Assembly: GCF_030053155.1 (NCBI RefSeq)
Contig: NZ_CP125646.1
Coordinates: 62,001-126,000 of the forward strand
Reading direction: 5' to 3'
DNA length: 64,000 nucleotides
Source of the DNA: Rhizobium sp. BT03
Lineage (GTDB): Bacteria; Pseudomonadota; Alphaproteobacteria; Rhizobiales; Rhizobiaceae
Shown: piece after piece, positions 26,941-35,460 of the stretch
How positions within the stretch are numbered: position 1 is the stretch's first letter
How the letters are laid out: every line of letters starts with the position of its first letter
The notes under the pieces: generated by a model
The model's input: only the letters and a program-made list of their open reading frames with translations
What the model was told of the DNA's origin: nothing
The model's database searches: none
Position numbers and translations under genes: made by a program

Positions 26941-27657
26941 TTACGTTTCCTCTGGATCTTCGAAATAAGTCGTGCCTTCATCTGAAACGGCCTTAGTAGT
27001 TTCTACTGAATGATCTGCCTTATTCAGTAGACCAGCGTGTTCAAGCGCTTCGATATCGGGAAGGTCGCGCAGGGTCTCCATTCCGAAAGCGGAAAGAAAG
27101 TGTGGCGTTGTCACATAGGTATAGGGCGCACCCGGTGTCGGGCTTCGCGGCCCGGAGCCGATGAAACCCGCGCCCCGCAAGTTGCCGATGGTGTCGCGGC
27201 TCACCTCCTTGCCAAAGATCTTTGATAGCTCGCCGCGTGTCACCGGCTGGAAATACCCCACCGCCATCAGTACCATTGCCTCGAACTCCGACAGCGCGGC
27301 GGCCCCTCCCCTCGTTGGCGCCGAGGAAGCGCGGATCGTACCCGCGAACCGCGATCGGGTCCGGTGCTGCCAGCCGCCGGCGACCGACACGAGCTCGTAA
27401 GATCTATCACGCAGTTCCTCGATGAGATCGTCGATCAATAGGTCGATGCTGCAATCCTTCCCCACCACTCGCGCCAGCGTTTCGCGGCTGACCGGCTCGG
27501 CCGAGGCAAAGATCACCGCCTCCACCCGGAGCATCCATTCCCGCCAGCGCAGCTCCGCAGGTAGGTCTTCGAGCTCGCGATCGTACAGGACTTCTTGCTG
27601 TCGCTCTTTCGCCTGTCGCCCACTGGTTCTGGTTGCGCTCGCTCCCGCCATTGTCAC
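26941..27657 (-). CDS. scpB: ScpB-like chromosome segregation protein
   Basis: About 238 residues with the tandem winged-helix fold of ScpB, the kleisin-associated subunit of SMC condensin. Landmarks are LRVEAVIFASAEPVSRETLARVV, LIEELRDRSYELVSVAGGWQ, LSEFEAMVLMAVGYFQPVTRGEL (second winged helix) and GPRSPTPGAPYTYVTTPHFL. No ScpA or SMC gene lies nearby. GTG 27657 overlaps the upstream stop (GTGA); ATG 27651 is the alternative. ScpB-DUF1403 pairs recur on rhizobial plasmids, and I infer a role in plasmid maintenance. Confidence 0.88.
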   Translation of the reverse strand: MTMAGASATRTSGRQAKERQQEVLYDRELEDLPAELRWREWMLRVEAVIFASAEPVSRETLARVVGKDCSIDLLIDDLIEELRDRSYELVSVAGGWQHRTRSRFAGTIRASSAPTRGGAAALSEFEAMVLMAVGYFQPVTRGELSKIFGKEVSRDTIGNLRGAGFIGSGPRSPTPGAPYTYVTTPHFLSAFGMETLRDLPDIEALEHAGLLNKADHSVETTKAVSDEGTTYFEDPEET

Positions 27658-28607
27658 AACCCAAATAGCCGAAAGGAGGAGCGGCCGGAGAGTTCCCGCA
27701 CCGCCTCGAAACTTTCGAGGCGCTCGAACAGCCGGTTTGCCGCCCAGCGTGATAGGGTGCTGCCCGGCGCCGAGGCTGCTACAGCATCCTCGTTCAGCAG
27801 TCTGCGGATCACAGGCTCGGCGCCTTTTGTTCGCACCTTTGGCGCCACGGAGAGCAGGCGCGCGGCACGGCGGTCAATCTCCGCGGCGGAGCGCAAGGCG
27901 GCGTCGACGCCGCCGACAAGCGCCAGGCAGATTGCTCTTGGATAAGCCGGCTCGCCCGGCCGAATGCGGCCTCTGCCGCCGATCGTCCGAAAAGCCGGTC
28001 CATAGCGTTCGGGCAGCAGCAGCGGCACGGACTTCGGCCAATTCAGCTTGTGCGCCAGCGTGACCTCGGCGAGGCCGAACGCCATCACCTCGGCGTCCGG
28101 GCGAACGGCAGAGATCGCCGTTATCAGGTCCGCTACCGCGAAGGGTGTTGCGCGCCCGGACTGATTTGCGGAATCAACCATATCAGCGATCGAGGCAAGG
28201 CTGTCGTCCCATTTCATCCCCAGAAGCGCGGCAAGCTCCTTAACGAACGGTGTGGTGTGTATCCCGGATCGGCGCGCCAGCATTCTCGTGGCCAAAAACA
28301 GCTTTCCGGCCGGCCCGGGATCATCGCCCGTAGCGGTCAGCAAAATCGCATCGCGGATGGCATTTTCATCCTCGCTTCGGCCAAGCATTCTTGCGGCCAC
28401 CGCCGCCGATTTGAGGGCCAACCGATCGCGCCAGCAGCCGAGCCATGGTGGATCGGCGCGGATCAGATCATCCAAGGATTTCAACGCAATGCCGGCGGCG
28501 AAGGCGGCGTCGGCTTCAGTGATGTCATGGGCGCGCGGTCGCGCCCAGCCTGGCAGGCGGGACGACCAAGTCGGCGTCGTTGGAGCGGCGGGGGTGAGCG
28601 AATCCAT
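27654..28607 (-). CDS. DUF1403 family protein
   Basis: A 317-residue protein beginning MDSLTPAAPTTPTWSSRLPGWARPR, then DITEADAAFAAGIALKSLDDLIR and DRLALKSAAVAARMLGR, all typical of DUF1403. The family is confined mainly to rhizobial plasmids. No function is known. It is the first gene of a unit with scpB (4-base overlap) and is divergent from a tyrosine recombinase, with a strong inverted repeat between them. ATG 28607 is chosen; an ATG at 28619 would add four residues. Confidence 0.88.
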   Translation of the reverse strand: MDSLTPAAPTTPTWSSRLPGWARPRAHDITEADAAFAAGIALKSLDDLIRADPPWLGCWRDRLALKSAAVAARMLGRSEDENAIRDAILLTATGDDPGPAGKLFLATRMLARRSGIHTTPFVKELAALLGMKWDDSLASIADMVDSANQSGRATPFAVADLITAISAVRPDAEVMAFGLAEVTLAHKLNWPKSVPLLLPERYGPAFRTIGGRGRIRPGEPAYPRAICLALVGGVDAALRSAAEIDRRAARLLSVAPKVRTKGAEPVIRRLLNEDAVAASAPGSTLSRWAANRLFERLESFEAVRELSGRSSFRLFGL

Positions 28608-28683
28608 GCGGAAGAGCATAAATTGTACGAGCAGTTTACGCCAGCAATTTAATCCTAAACCGCACCGCCTGTCGAAAACAAAT

Positions 28684-28714
28684 AACGTCCGATAATCTTG
28701 CATTATCGGACGTT
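28684..28714. repeat. 13-bp inverted repeat upstream of the recombinase
   Basis: AACGTCCGATAAT (28684-28696) and its exact complement (28702-28714) are separated by CTTGC. The layout, two arms of about 11-13 bases around a short core, is that of a tyrosine recombinase crossover site. It could equally be an operator for the divergent genes, lying 17 bases before the recombinase ATG. Confidence 0.7.
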
Positions 28715-28731
28715 TTCTCTTTATATAAAGA

Positions 28732-29844
28732 ATGACCCAAATCATCGACCAGACCGCCCAAAACCACCGCCAAGAGAGCGCAGCGCCGTCTGACAGCACG
28801 GCGCATCCCAGTGATGTTTCCGCGCCGGCAGTGTCAGCCGACGCCTCCCCTCGCCTGCCGGCGCATCTGCAGGATCTCACTGATCGTGCCCGCGGCTATG
28901 TCGAGGCCGCCAGTTCCACCAATACCCGCAGGGCCTATGCCTCCGACTGGAAACATTTCACCGCCTGGTGCCGGCGTTCAAACCTCTCTCCCCTCCCCCC
29001 GGATCCGCAGGTCGTCGGCCTCTACATCACCGCGTGCGCGTCGGGAACCGCAGAACGCGGCATGAGAGCGAATACGGTTTCCACGATCGAACGGCGCCTG
29101 TCCGCCATCACCTGGAATTGTTCGCAACGCGGCAGGCCGCTCGATCGCAAGGACCGGGCCATCGCCACCGTGATGGCCGGCATCCGCAACACCCACGCGT
29201 CCCCTCCCCGGCAGAAGGAAGCCATTCTGCCGGAAGATCTCATCGCGATGTTGGAGACGCTGGATCGGAAAACCCTGCGTGGCCTGCGTGATCGCGCCAT
29301 GCTGCTGACCGGCTTTGCCGGCGGCCTGCGCCGCTCGGAGATTGTCGGCCTCGACCTCGGTCGCGGCCAGACTGAGGATGGAAGCGGCTGGGTCGAGATC
29401 GTCGACAAAGGCATGCTCGTCACCCTGCACGGCAAGACCGGCTGGCGTGAGGTGGAGGTCGGTCGCGGCTCATCTGACGCGACATGCCCGGTCGCCGCGA
29501 TCGAGACCTGGCTGAAGTTCGCCAGGCTGGCTCATGGCCCCCTCTTTCGCCGCGTGACCGGACAGGGCAAAGCTGTCGGGTCGGATCGGTTGAACGATAA
29601 AGAGGTTGCCCGCCTGGTGAAACGAGCGGCGATGTCGGCGGGGGTGCGCGGCGACCTCAGCGAGATCGAGCGCGCCTTCAAATTTTCCGGCCATTCGCTC
29701 AGAGCGGGTCTCGCCTCGTCTGCCGAAGTCGATGAGCGCTACGTCCAGAAACAGCTGGGTCATGCTTCCGCAGAGATGACTCGCAGATATCAGCGACGGC
29801 GGGACCGCTTCCGTGTGAATCTGACCAAAGCTTCAGGGCTTTAG
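28732..29844 (+). CDS. Tyrosine recombinase/integrase
   Basis: A 370-residue site-specific recombinase. The SAM-like N-terminal DNA-binding domain is seen at about 55-150 (TNTRRAYASDWKHFTAWC). The catalytic domain has GFAGGLRRSEI (first Arg), HGKTGW (beta-strand Lys region), FSGHSLRAGLASSA (HxxR), KQLGHASAEMTRRYQRRRD (His and nucleophile Tyr). All catalytic residues are present. The N-terminal 45 residues are low-complexity. It is divergent from DUF1403-scpB, and I infer a role in plasmid multimer resolution or cointegrate formation at the adjacent inverted repeat. Confidence 0.93.
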   Translation: MTQIIDQTAQNHRQESAAPSDSTAHPSDVSAPAVSADASPRLPAHLQDLTDRARGYVEAASSTNTRRAYASDWKHFTAWCRRSNLSPLPPDPQVVGLYITACASGTAERGMRANTVSTIERRLSAITWNCSQRGRPLDRKDRAIATVMAGIRNTHASPPRQKEAILPEDLIAMLETLDRKTLRGLRDRAMLLTGFAGGLRRSEIVGLDLGRGQTEDGSGWVEIVDKGMLVTLHGKTGWREVEVGRGSSDATCPVAAIETWLKFARLAHGPLFRRVTGQGKAVGSDRLNDKEVARLVKRAAMSAGVRGDLSEIERAFKFSGHSLRAGLASSAEVDERYVQKQLGHASAEMTRRYQRRRDRFRVNLTKASGL

Positions 29845-30139
29845 CGATCCCTCTCCTCGGCACGGTGAAGTGCACGGAAATTTGGGTGTAGGACTCTCGC
29901 ATAGCTCTATCGCCGAAATTGAAGGACGAAGGGCGTCCTGTCGTTGCTTGATCCGCGCTTTACGGTGAAGAGCCATGAAAGTATCTCTGCGCAGAACTGT
30001 GAGATCTTGATGCTGTTTCGGCGAGACGCCAACCTCGCTAACCTTGGCGCTCGTACGGCGTCTGCCCTGAATATGGGCCCTCGCCGGAAACAGGACCGCT
30101 CTCTGACGTGCTTGTAAGGAAAGACCAGGAGGAAGGCCC

Positions 30140-30541
30140 GTGGAAGTATCGGCCATTGATCATCTCGTCATCAACGTCACGGACGTGGAACGCCCCGCCG
30201 CTTGGTATGTGCAGGTTCTGGGCATGAAACGATTAGAGTACGGGAGTGATCGCGGCCATCCGCGTAAGGCTCTCATGTTCGGCTCACAACGGATCAACCT
30301 TCGTCCAGTCGCTATTACCAAGCAGGAATGGTTGACAGCAGACTATGAGGCTCCTGGAAGCGACGACCTATGCTTCTTGACCACGAGTTCGCCACAGGCC
30401 GTGGTGGCTCACCTGAAAGAGTGTGGGATTGAGATCGTTTCGGGTCCAGACCGCAGAGATGGAGCGCGCGGAGTCCTCCACTCCGTCTACTGTCGAGATC
30501 CAGATGGCAGCTTGATCGAAATTTCGTCTTACGCGGTGTGA
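30140..30541 (+). CDS. VOC family protein (glyoxalase/bleomycin-resistance fold)
   Basis: A 133-residue single VOC domain: IDHLVINVTDVERPAAWYV at the N-terminus with the metal His, then LEYGSDRGHPRKALMFG and, at the end, YCRDPDGSLIEISSY with the metal Glu. Such proteins are metal-dependent lyases, dioxygenases or drug-binding/modifying proteins; the substrate cannot be told from sequence. The start is GTG with AGGAGG about 8 bases upstream. It stands alone after the recombinase. Confidence 0.88.
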   Translation: MEVSAIDHLVINVTDVERPAAWYVQVLGMKRLEYGSDRGHPRKALMFGSQRINLRPVAITKQEWLTADYEAPGSDDLCFLTTSSPQAVVAHLKECGIEIVSGPDRRDGARGVLHSVYCRDPDGSLIEISSYAV

Positions 30542-30786
30542 CCGAAAGACTTGCGCTCTAGCTGCGGTCTTCGCACCAATCCAGTTGAAATCGGCGTTTC
30601 GGCATCGCCCATTCGAAAAGCTCTGGCAGCTCCGCTAGGTCCTAAATCCCTTAGCTTGCTCACCATCATTTCGGTGCGCCATTCAAAGACGACCTCCCTC
30701 ACAGAACCTTACGAGAGCTCTGGGCATGGCCAGCAGCCCCGTCCCCGGCTCCTGATTGATGCCGCTGGTCGGGCATCCACTCCTTG

Positions 30787-30954
30787 AACCCGGATCTGAC
30801 GCTGCGCGAAATCGCGCCCCCGTTGCAACGGCTTCGCACTCCCCGCGGCGGCTCCAAACTATCGCCTTCCGCCGTGAAAAACCTCTTCGGTCACGCCGTC
30901 CGAATGAGATTGCTTGCTGGTGCCAGCAACACTGAGATTCCGATCGTCGACTAG
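30787..30954 (+). pseudogene. Possible remnant of a serine recombinase
   Basis: A start-less 55-codon frame reads NPDLTLREIAPPLQRL, then RTPRGGSKLSPSAVKNLF. This resembles the helix-turn-helix region of large serine recombinases and resolvases (I-A-x-x-L...TPRGG-x-W...S-V-x-N-L). Only this short piece remains. Confidence 0.3.
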
Positions 30955-31432
30955 AAGCGCAGCCCTCATCGCGGTTGAGGCGACTCTGTAGAATCGCCAT
31001 TAGCCTGTTCGAGACTTGCAAACTGTGCGCCGTCCTGGGGCGCGGCCTCCGCTTCGCGTTCACCAGCGGCAGGCTTTCCTGCGCGTCGAGCTTAGCCAGG
31101 AGTCAGGCCATGATCCTCGGCCAGGTCGAAAACTTCCCGTCTGCAGCTATGCGATCGGATGGAGGTCCGGATTGATGACCACCGGTCTGTCGTTATGGGT
31201 AACGAGATGGCAGTGCCTCCATTTGAGCCTCACGCACGAGCACGGCTCGGCCCGAGCGAGCTTCATCACTCAAATCCGAGTTTTGAGGATTGCAAAACTG
31301 GTCTCCATCTGCCGCACCATCCAATCTGCTCCACGCCAGTTCGTTTTCTTTCGCCTTCCCACATTGGTGAGGTCCAGCCGGGTATTCGATCTTCAAAGTC
31401 CATAAACCCTTGTATCAAAGGAAGAAATTACG

Positions 31433-31452
31433 AAAAAAAACGGCTGACAAGT
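31433..31452. repeat. 20-base direct repeat, copy 1 (downstream of repC)
   Basis: AAAAAAAACGGCTGACAAGT, identical to 33979-33998 in the gap between repA and repB. On the transcribed (minus) strand both copies lie just downstream of a rep gene stop codon and read ACTTGTCAGCCG followed by eight T. Confidence 0.85.
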
Positions 31453-31520
31453 TGGCCGATCCGAGCTCGTGAGCGGAGCCGTATTTTCCAATACTCGTCG
31501 TCGACCTCGCAGCGCCAGGG

Positions 31521-32765
31521 TCAGGCGGTTCTTTGCCTTGCATCACCATTCACCCTCATGAGAGCCATGAGCATCGGCCCAAGCGAAAACTCCCCTCGCT
31601 CAGACCGCCTAGTGAGGTCCCTGAGATAACCGCCAGCAGAAGTTATGAAATTTGAACGCTCGAGAATGCAGGCGATGGCCACTGCTGCACTCTCCGGCCC
31701 CATCGCGCCGCATGCATCCTCATAGGCTGACGGGCTGACACCGAGCATGGACCGCACGACGACAGCCGCTGTCATGAGCTCGCGCCAGTGTTCAATACGG
31801 CCGTCGGGCCCATAGTCGGCAATCTGCGGGCAAGCACGAAGCACCATCCCAAGTGGGAAAACCTTGATCGGCTCGGATCTCGCCTTCCGCTGCCCCTGCG
31901 TGACACTCGTTGTATGAGCTTCTTGCACCAGGTTTTCGCCCCGCTCACTTCGAGAGCTAGGTTCAAATTCATTTATAAGTTCGGTATTTGAATTCTGTAT
32001 ATGGCGGTCAATCTGAACGGCATTGCCATGCATATTTTCAGTTTTAAACTGCATTTCCAGAATGTTGAGCACCTCTTCGCGCAGGAGCTCCATTTCATCC
32101 AGCGTCAGCTCCACTTGCGCCCTGTTCGCATAGCGAGGGAGGCGGGCAAGAATATCGACATACGCAGCTTCCACCTGCGCCCAGTTTCCAGCGGCACCCT
32201 CTTCTACTGCGGCCGAGATCAACTTCCGCACATCGCGACGGCAGATCGTGAGCGCTTCTTTGGCTCGCCGGAATCGAGACCGTTCTGCGGCTACGTCCTG
32301 CGCCATCAGCGCGAGCTCCCTGGCACGAGCCACAAGTGGGGTTAAATCAAATCCATATGCCTGCTCGACTTCGCCCTCGCGGTTGCGGTGTGCATACCGT
32401 TTGCCGTTTGGACTGTCGCGGCGCAGAATGAGGCCGGCATCGACAAGTGCCGCGAGTTGCCGCCGAAGTGTGGTCTCTGTTATTCCATGAGCCCGTAAAG
32501 ACAGCTGCGCGTTGGAAGGGAAAACGACCAGCCCGCGGTTGGAGTCGAGTTCCACATCGGGGTAAAACGTCAGGAGTGCATCAAGGACGGCCAGCGCCCT
32601 GTCCTGGATTCCGAGACGTTCCCGTGCCTCGCACACGTCACGAAACACTTTCCATTTTTCAACCCGCGCGTCTGGATCCGGACGCTCGATCGCCATTTGG
32701 CCCCTGACGAGGGCAAGCGACATCGGCCGCCGCCCAAAGGGCGTCGTCACATGTTCCGTCTGCAT
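31521..32765 (-). CDS. repC: RepC plasmid replication initiator
   Basis: A 414-residue initiator. The N-terminus TTPFGRRPMSLALVRGQMA is the canonical RepC start. It is followed by KWKVFRDVCEARERLGI, ALLTFYPDVELD, VFPSNAQLSLRAHGITETTLRRQLAALV (winged-helix DNA-binding region) and GKRYAHRN. In repABC plasmids the origin of replication lies inside repC, usually in an AT-rich stretch; the AT-richer part here is about 31930-32050. ATG 32765 is preceded by GGTGAGAG. Expression should be limited by the antisense RNA encoded in the repB-repC gap. Confidence 0.97.
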   Translation of the reverse strand: MQTEHVTTPFGRRPMSLALVRGQMAIERPDPDARVEKWKVFRDVCEARERLGIQDRALAVLDALLTFYPDVELDSNRGLVVFPSNAQLSLRAHGITETTLRRQLAALVDAGLILRRDSPNGKRYAHRNREGEVEQAYGFDLTPLVARARELALMAQDVAAERSRFRRAKEALTICRRDVRKLISAAVEEGAAGNWAQVEAAYVDILARLPRYANRAQVELTLDEMELLREEVLNILEMQFKTENMHGNAVQIDRHIQNSNTELINEFEPSSRSERGENLVQEAHTTSVTQGQRKARSEPIKVFPLGMVLRACPQIADYGPDGRIEHWRELMTAAVVVRSMLGVSPSAYEDACGAMGPESAAVAIACILERSNFITSAGGYLRDLTRRSERGEFSLGPMLMALMRVNGDARQRTA

Positions 32766-32824
32766 TTTTCTCTCACCTTTCTTCAGGCAAAAGAAATCCG
32801 CTCACCAAATCGGCGCCAAGACTC

Positions 32825-32853
32825 TTGACTGTGATTCCGGGAAATGCGATTCT
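32825..32853 (+). promoter_or_regulatory. Promoter of the counter-transcribed RNA
   Basis: TTGACT (32825-32830) matches a -35 box. GATTCT (32848-32853), 17 bases on, is a weak -10 box. It points against repC, as expected for the repABC antisense RNA. Confidence 0.55.
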
Positions 32854-32857
32854 CGAT

Positions 32858-32916
32858 CCTGCTAGAGATGACGAGAGAGGCTTCCACGGTTTACCGTTCG
32901 GGGGCCTTTTTCTTTT
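32858..32916 (+). ncRNA. Counter-transcribed RNA of repABC (incA-type)
   Basis: RepABC plasmids encode a small antisense RNA in the repB-repC gap that represses repC and is a major incompatibility factor. Here the plus strand has a promoter followed by a strong intrinsic terminator. The stem runs from 32879 to 32906: GGCTTCC pairs with GGGGGCC (with U-G pairs) around an ACGGT/ACCGT inner stem, followed by TTTTTCTTTT. The 5' end is estimated from the promoter spacing. Confidence 0.8.
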
Positions 32917-32921
32917 GCGGT

Positions 32922-33917
32922 TCAGTCTCCGTTAGTTTGCGTTTTCGATCCTTTGTACTCTTCGTACAAACGACCCATGTGAGACGACAGCCATTCGCTG
33001 AATGGCTTGGCTTCAACATTTGAAAGCTCGATAGCTACCTTCTTCGCCTTCGGATTCATCACGAAATTCAGTGAGCGATCGCTCGAAGTCCAGTCGCGGA
33101 CCGGGGCCTCAGTCTTCGGCTTTTTCGCAGCTGATTTTGACTTGTACCGCTTCAGGTAGTCGTGAAGCGCATCGAAACGCTGGCCTTCAGGAAGCTCCCG
33201 GAGTTCGGCGGATTCCGAATACTCCACCGCCACCTTTGAGAGGGCAGGGGCAAGAACGAACTGGCGAAGGCTCAGCCAACGGTCCCGCCCGATTTTCTTG
33301 GATGCGCCTAATGCTGTGATAACTGAAGCCGGCACGGCATCGACCACGGACAGCATCTTGGAGAGCATCGCTTCATCTACGGCAAGTGACGACCGGACAA
33401 CGTCCTTCGTCATTCCTGACGCAATCAGGTTCTGGGCGAAGTACGCACGCTCAATGAACGACAGGTTCGAACGGGCTGCGTTCTCCTGCCCTTGGACAAT
33501 CGCCGAAGTGACGTCGTCGAGCTTCTTAACGATTGCCTTGACAGGAATTCCCAGCTCGCGTGCGACGCTCAGGCGACGATGGCCGAACACGACCATATAT
33601 CGCTTGGCATCTGCCGAACTTGGTCGAACAAGGATAGGCGTCGTCTGTCCTGATTCCTTGATAGCCTGGAGCAGTTCCTGGAATTCCTCCCCGTCGTCAG
33701 ACAGGCGGTCGGCGACAAAGGAGACATCGATCAAGCGCGGATCGAGATCCACGATCACCTCGCCTTCCATGAGCTTCTTCGTGTTCTCGGCCATGTCCTC
33801 GATGGACCGAACAACCGTCTTGGCTGCTCCCGTCATGCCATAGCCCGGCTTGGTCGGCGTCTGATTTGCCGAGATCGATGCCATATCGAGCTTCGCAAAC
33901 GGGTTTTCACGAGACAT
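32922..33917 (-). CDS. repB: RepB plasmid partition protein (ParB family)
   Basis: A 331-residue centromere-binding protein. ParB landmarks are PILVRPSS, FGHRRLSVARELGIPVKAIV (ParB/Srx nuclease-like core, GHRR motif), QGQENAARSNLSFIERAYFAQNL and the helix-turn-helix GMTKDVVRSSLAVDEAMLSKML. It binds parS sites and works with RepA. I found no perfect 16-base parS of the GTT(N4)GC(N4)AAC type in the rep region by eye. It lies 84 bases downstream of repA; that gap holds the second copy of the 20-base repeat. Confidence 0.97.
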   Translation of the reverse strand: MSRENPFAKLDMASISANQTPTKPGYGMTGAAKTVVRSIEDMAENTKKLMEGEVIVDLDPRLIDVSFVADRLSDDGEEFQELLQAIKESGQTTPILVRPSSADAKRYMVVFGHRRLSVARELGIPVKAIVKKLDDVTSAIVQGQENAARSNLSFIERAYFAQNLIASGMTKDVVRSSLAVDEAMLSKMLSVVDAVPASVITALGASKKIGRDRWLSLRQFVLAPALSKVAVEYSESAELRELPEGQRFDALHDYLKRYKSKSAAKKPKTEAPVRDWTSSDRSLNFVMNPKAKKVAIELSNVEAKPFSEWLSSHMGRLYEEYKGSKTQTNGD

Positions 33918-33978
33918 GGGTAGCCTCCGGGGTTGCCGTCAACGCCGATAAGTCACTGACGTCGTTTAACAAAACGAT

Positions 33979-33998
33979 AAAAAAAACGGCTGACAAGT
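33979..33998. repeat. 20-base direct repeat, copy 2 (repA-repB gap)
   Basis: Identical to 31433-31452. It begins 3 bases after the repA stop codon on the minus strand. The sequence to the left of the A run is also alike (ACGAT versus ACGA). Confidence 0.85.
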
Positions 33999-34001
33999 GT
34001 C

Positions 34002-35192
34002 TCATTTTCTCCCCCAGACGCCGTGGATGAGGTCAACGATTTCCGCGTTAGCGGCGTTCAAGCTTTCCTTGGCCCTGTCATAGGTCGCTCGGACGAAGTC
34101 GCCCCGCTCAACCTCATATAAAGTCTGCTTCTTGATCGAAGCATCGGAGATCGCGGTCGACTTCAGGACGTGATTTCTCAGCATCTGCTGTGCGAACATT
34201 GATTGCATGAACCCAACCATCTGAGCCTGCGGGATATCGGTGGGCTCAAATCTTGTTATGAGGTACCGGAACCACTGAACACGCATTTCGGCGCCGGCCT
34301 CGGCAACCGGCCCCATGATCCCGCCAAGCATCATGAGGAACTGGCTCATTGACATGATGTCCAGCATCTGAGGATGGATAGTGATCAGAATTCCCGTCGA
34401 GGCCATGAGCGCAGTAATCGTCAGATAGCCCAATTGTGGAGGGCAATCGATCACGACGACGTCGTACTTGTCATCGACCTGCTTCAGAGCACTGGCAATC
34501 CGCATATAGAACAGTCGACCGTCCTCTCCCTTCTTGGAGGAGATCGCCAACGGCACGTCATACTCGTATTCCTGCAGAACCAGGTTCGCTGGTACAACGT
34601 CCAGGCCTGGAATATTGGTTGGCTGGATTACATCGCCGATTGGCTTGCGATCATCGTCAAAGCGAAGCGCCTCATAGAGAGAGGCCGTATCATCAAGTTC
34701 TGGCTGAATCCCGAAGAGGGAAGTCAGGGATGCCTGCGGATCGAGATCAACCGCCAGCACCCGATGGCCGGTGAGTGCGAGATATTGCGCCAGATGCGCG
34801 GCTGTCGTCGTCTTGCCGCTCCCGCCCTTGAAGTTAACGACCGACACGACCTGCATCGGCTCGCCCTCCTTCCGCTTGGGCACATAGTATCTCTTGTCCG
34901 ATTTCTTGTTAGCCTCGAGATAATCACGAAGCTCCAGCATCTGGTCGGCCGTGTAGTATCGTCGTCCACCGATTGACTCTATCTCAGGCCCCTTGCCATC
35001 GGCATGGATCTGTCTGAGATGGGTTTGAGTTACACCCATGAAGTCAGCAGCCTCCGCAAGCTGAAACTTGCGCAGCCCCTTGCGGGCATCAGGCGGGTAC
35101 TGCTGGCTGCGCAACATGTGCAACGCGCTTGAGATCTTCGCCCCTTGCTGGGCGATCTCAACATCAAATCTGTTGGGCAACGTATTGCTCAT
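34002..35192 (-). CDS. repA: RepA plasmid partition ATPase (ParA family)
   Basis: A 396-residue ParA-type Walker ATPase that drives partition and represses the repABC operon. The N-terminal 100 residues include a MerR-like helix-turn-helix (KFQLAEAADFMGVTQTHLRQ). The ATPase has VVNFKGGSGKTTTAAHL (deviant Walker A), VDLDPQASLT (A') and VVIDCPPQLGYLT (Walker B). First gene of the repABC operon, divergent from traI-trb across a 365-base control region with tra boxes. Confidence 0.97.
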   Translation of the reverse strand: MSNTLPNRFDVEIAQQGAKISSALHMLRSQQYPPDARKGLRKFQLAEAADFMGVTQTHLRQIHADGKGPEIESIGGRRYYTADQMLELRDYLEANKKSDKRYYVPKRKEGEPMQVVSVVNFKGGSGKTTTAAHLAQYLALTGHRVLAVDLDPQASLTSLFGIQPELDDTASLYEALRFDDDRKPIGDVIQPTNIPGLDVVPANLVLQEYEYDVPLAISSKKGEDGRLFYMRIASALKQVDDKYDVVVIDCPPQLGYLTITALMASTGILITIHPQMLDIMSMSQFLMMLGGIMGPVAEAGAEMRVQWFRYLITRFEPTDIPQAQMVGFMQSMFAQQMLRNHVLKSTAISDASIKKQTLYEVERGDFVRATYDRAKESLNAANAEIVDLIHGVWGRK

Positions 35193-35294
35193 TTCGCGAA
35201 CTATTTCCCGGGGTTCTTCACTTTCGAAAAAATGGCTGGAATACCATTATTTGCGAAACTATCTCCCGATTCCGTCGCGCTTGGCAAGATATTT

Positions 35295-35314
35295 AAGGTT
35301 AACAAAAGGTTAAC
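35295..35314. repeat. Tandem AAGGTTAAC repeats upstream of repA
   Basis: AAGGTTAAC occurs at 35295-35303 and again at 35306-35314, an 11-base period (one helical turn), about 105 bases upstream of repA. Each contains the palindrome GTTAAC. Candidate regulator-binding site, for instance RepA or RepA/RepB. Confidence 0.6.
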
Positions 35315-35403
35315 GCGGCGCTCACACATTTCGGTCGAATCTCGATTCATCCATATGGATCCGTGGCTTATCGCAAAATTGCAGGCTGACGCTCATCCAC
35401 CGG

Positions 35404-35421
35404 AAATGCAGATCTGCAGCC
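35404..35421. promoter_or_regulatory. tra box I (TraR-AHL binding site)
   Basis: The 18-base element has the core TGCAGATCTGCA centred on AGATCT. It matches the Agrobacterium tra box (ATGTGCAGATCTGCACAT) at 13 of 18 positions. Nearer to repA, so likely to boost repABC expression under quorum sensing. Confidence 0.75.
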
Positions 35422-35460
35422 ACGACCACACGTCTGGTCATCGTTTTCACGGCACTTAAC

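Larger units (their letters stand above)
30542..31520. other. Gene-poor stretch downstream of repC
   Basis: Nearly 1 kb without an intact gene. It contains a probable recombinase remnant (30787-30954) and one copy of a 20-base repeat shared with the repA-repB gap. The rest looks like decayed sequence; short frames on both strands match nothing I know. Confidence 0.45.

Noticed and set aside
33918..34001. parS site of the GTT(N4)GC(N4)AAC type in the repA-repB gap
   Set aside because: Only partial matches such as GTTGCCGTCAAC were found; spacing and symmetry do not fit.
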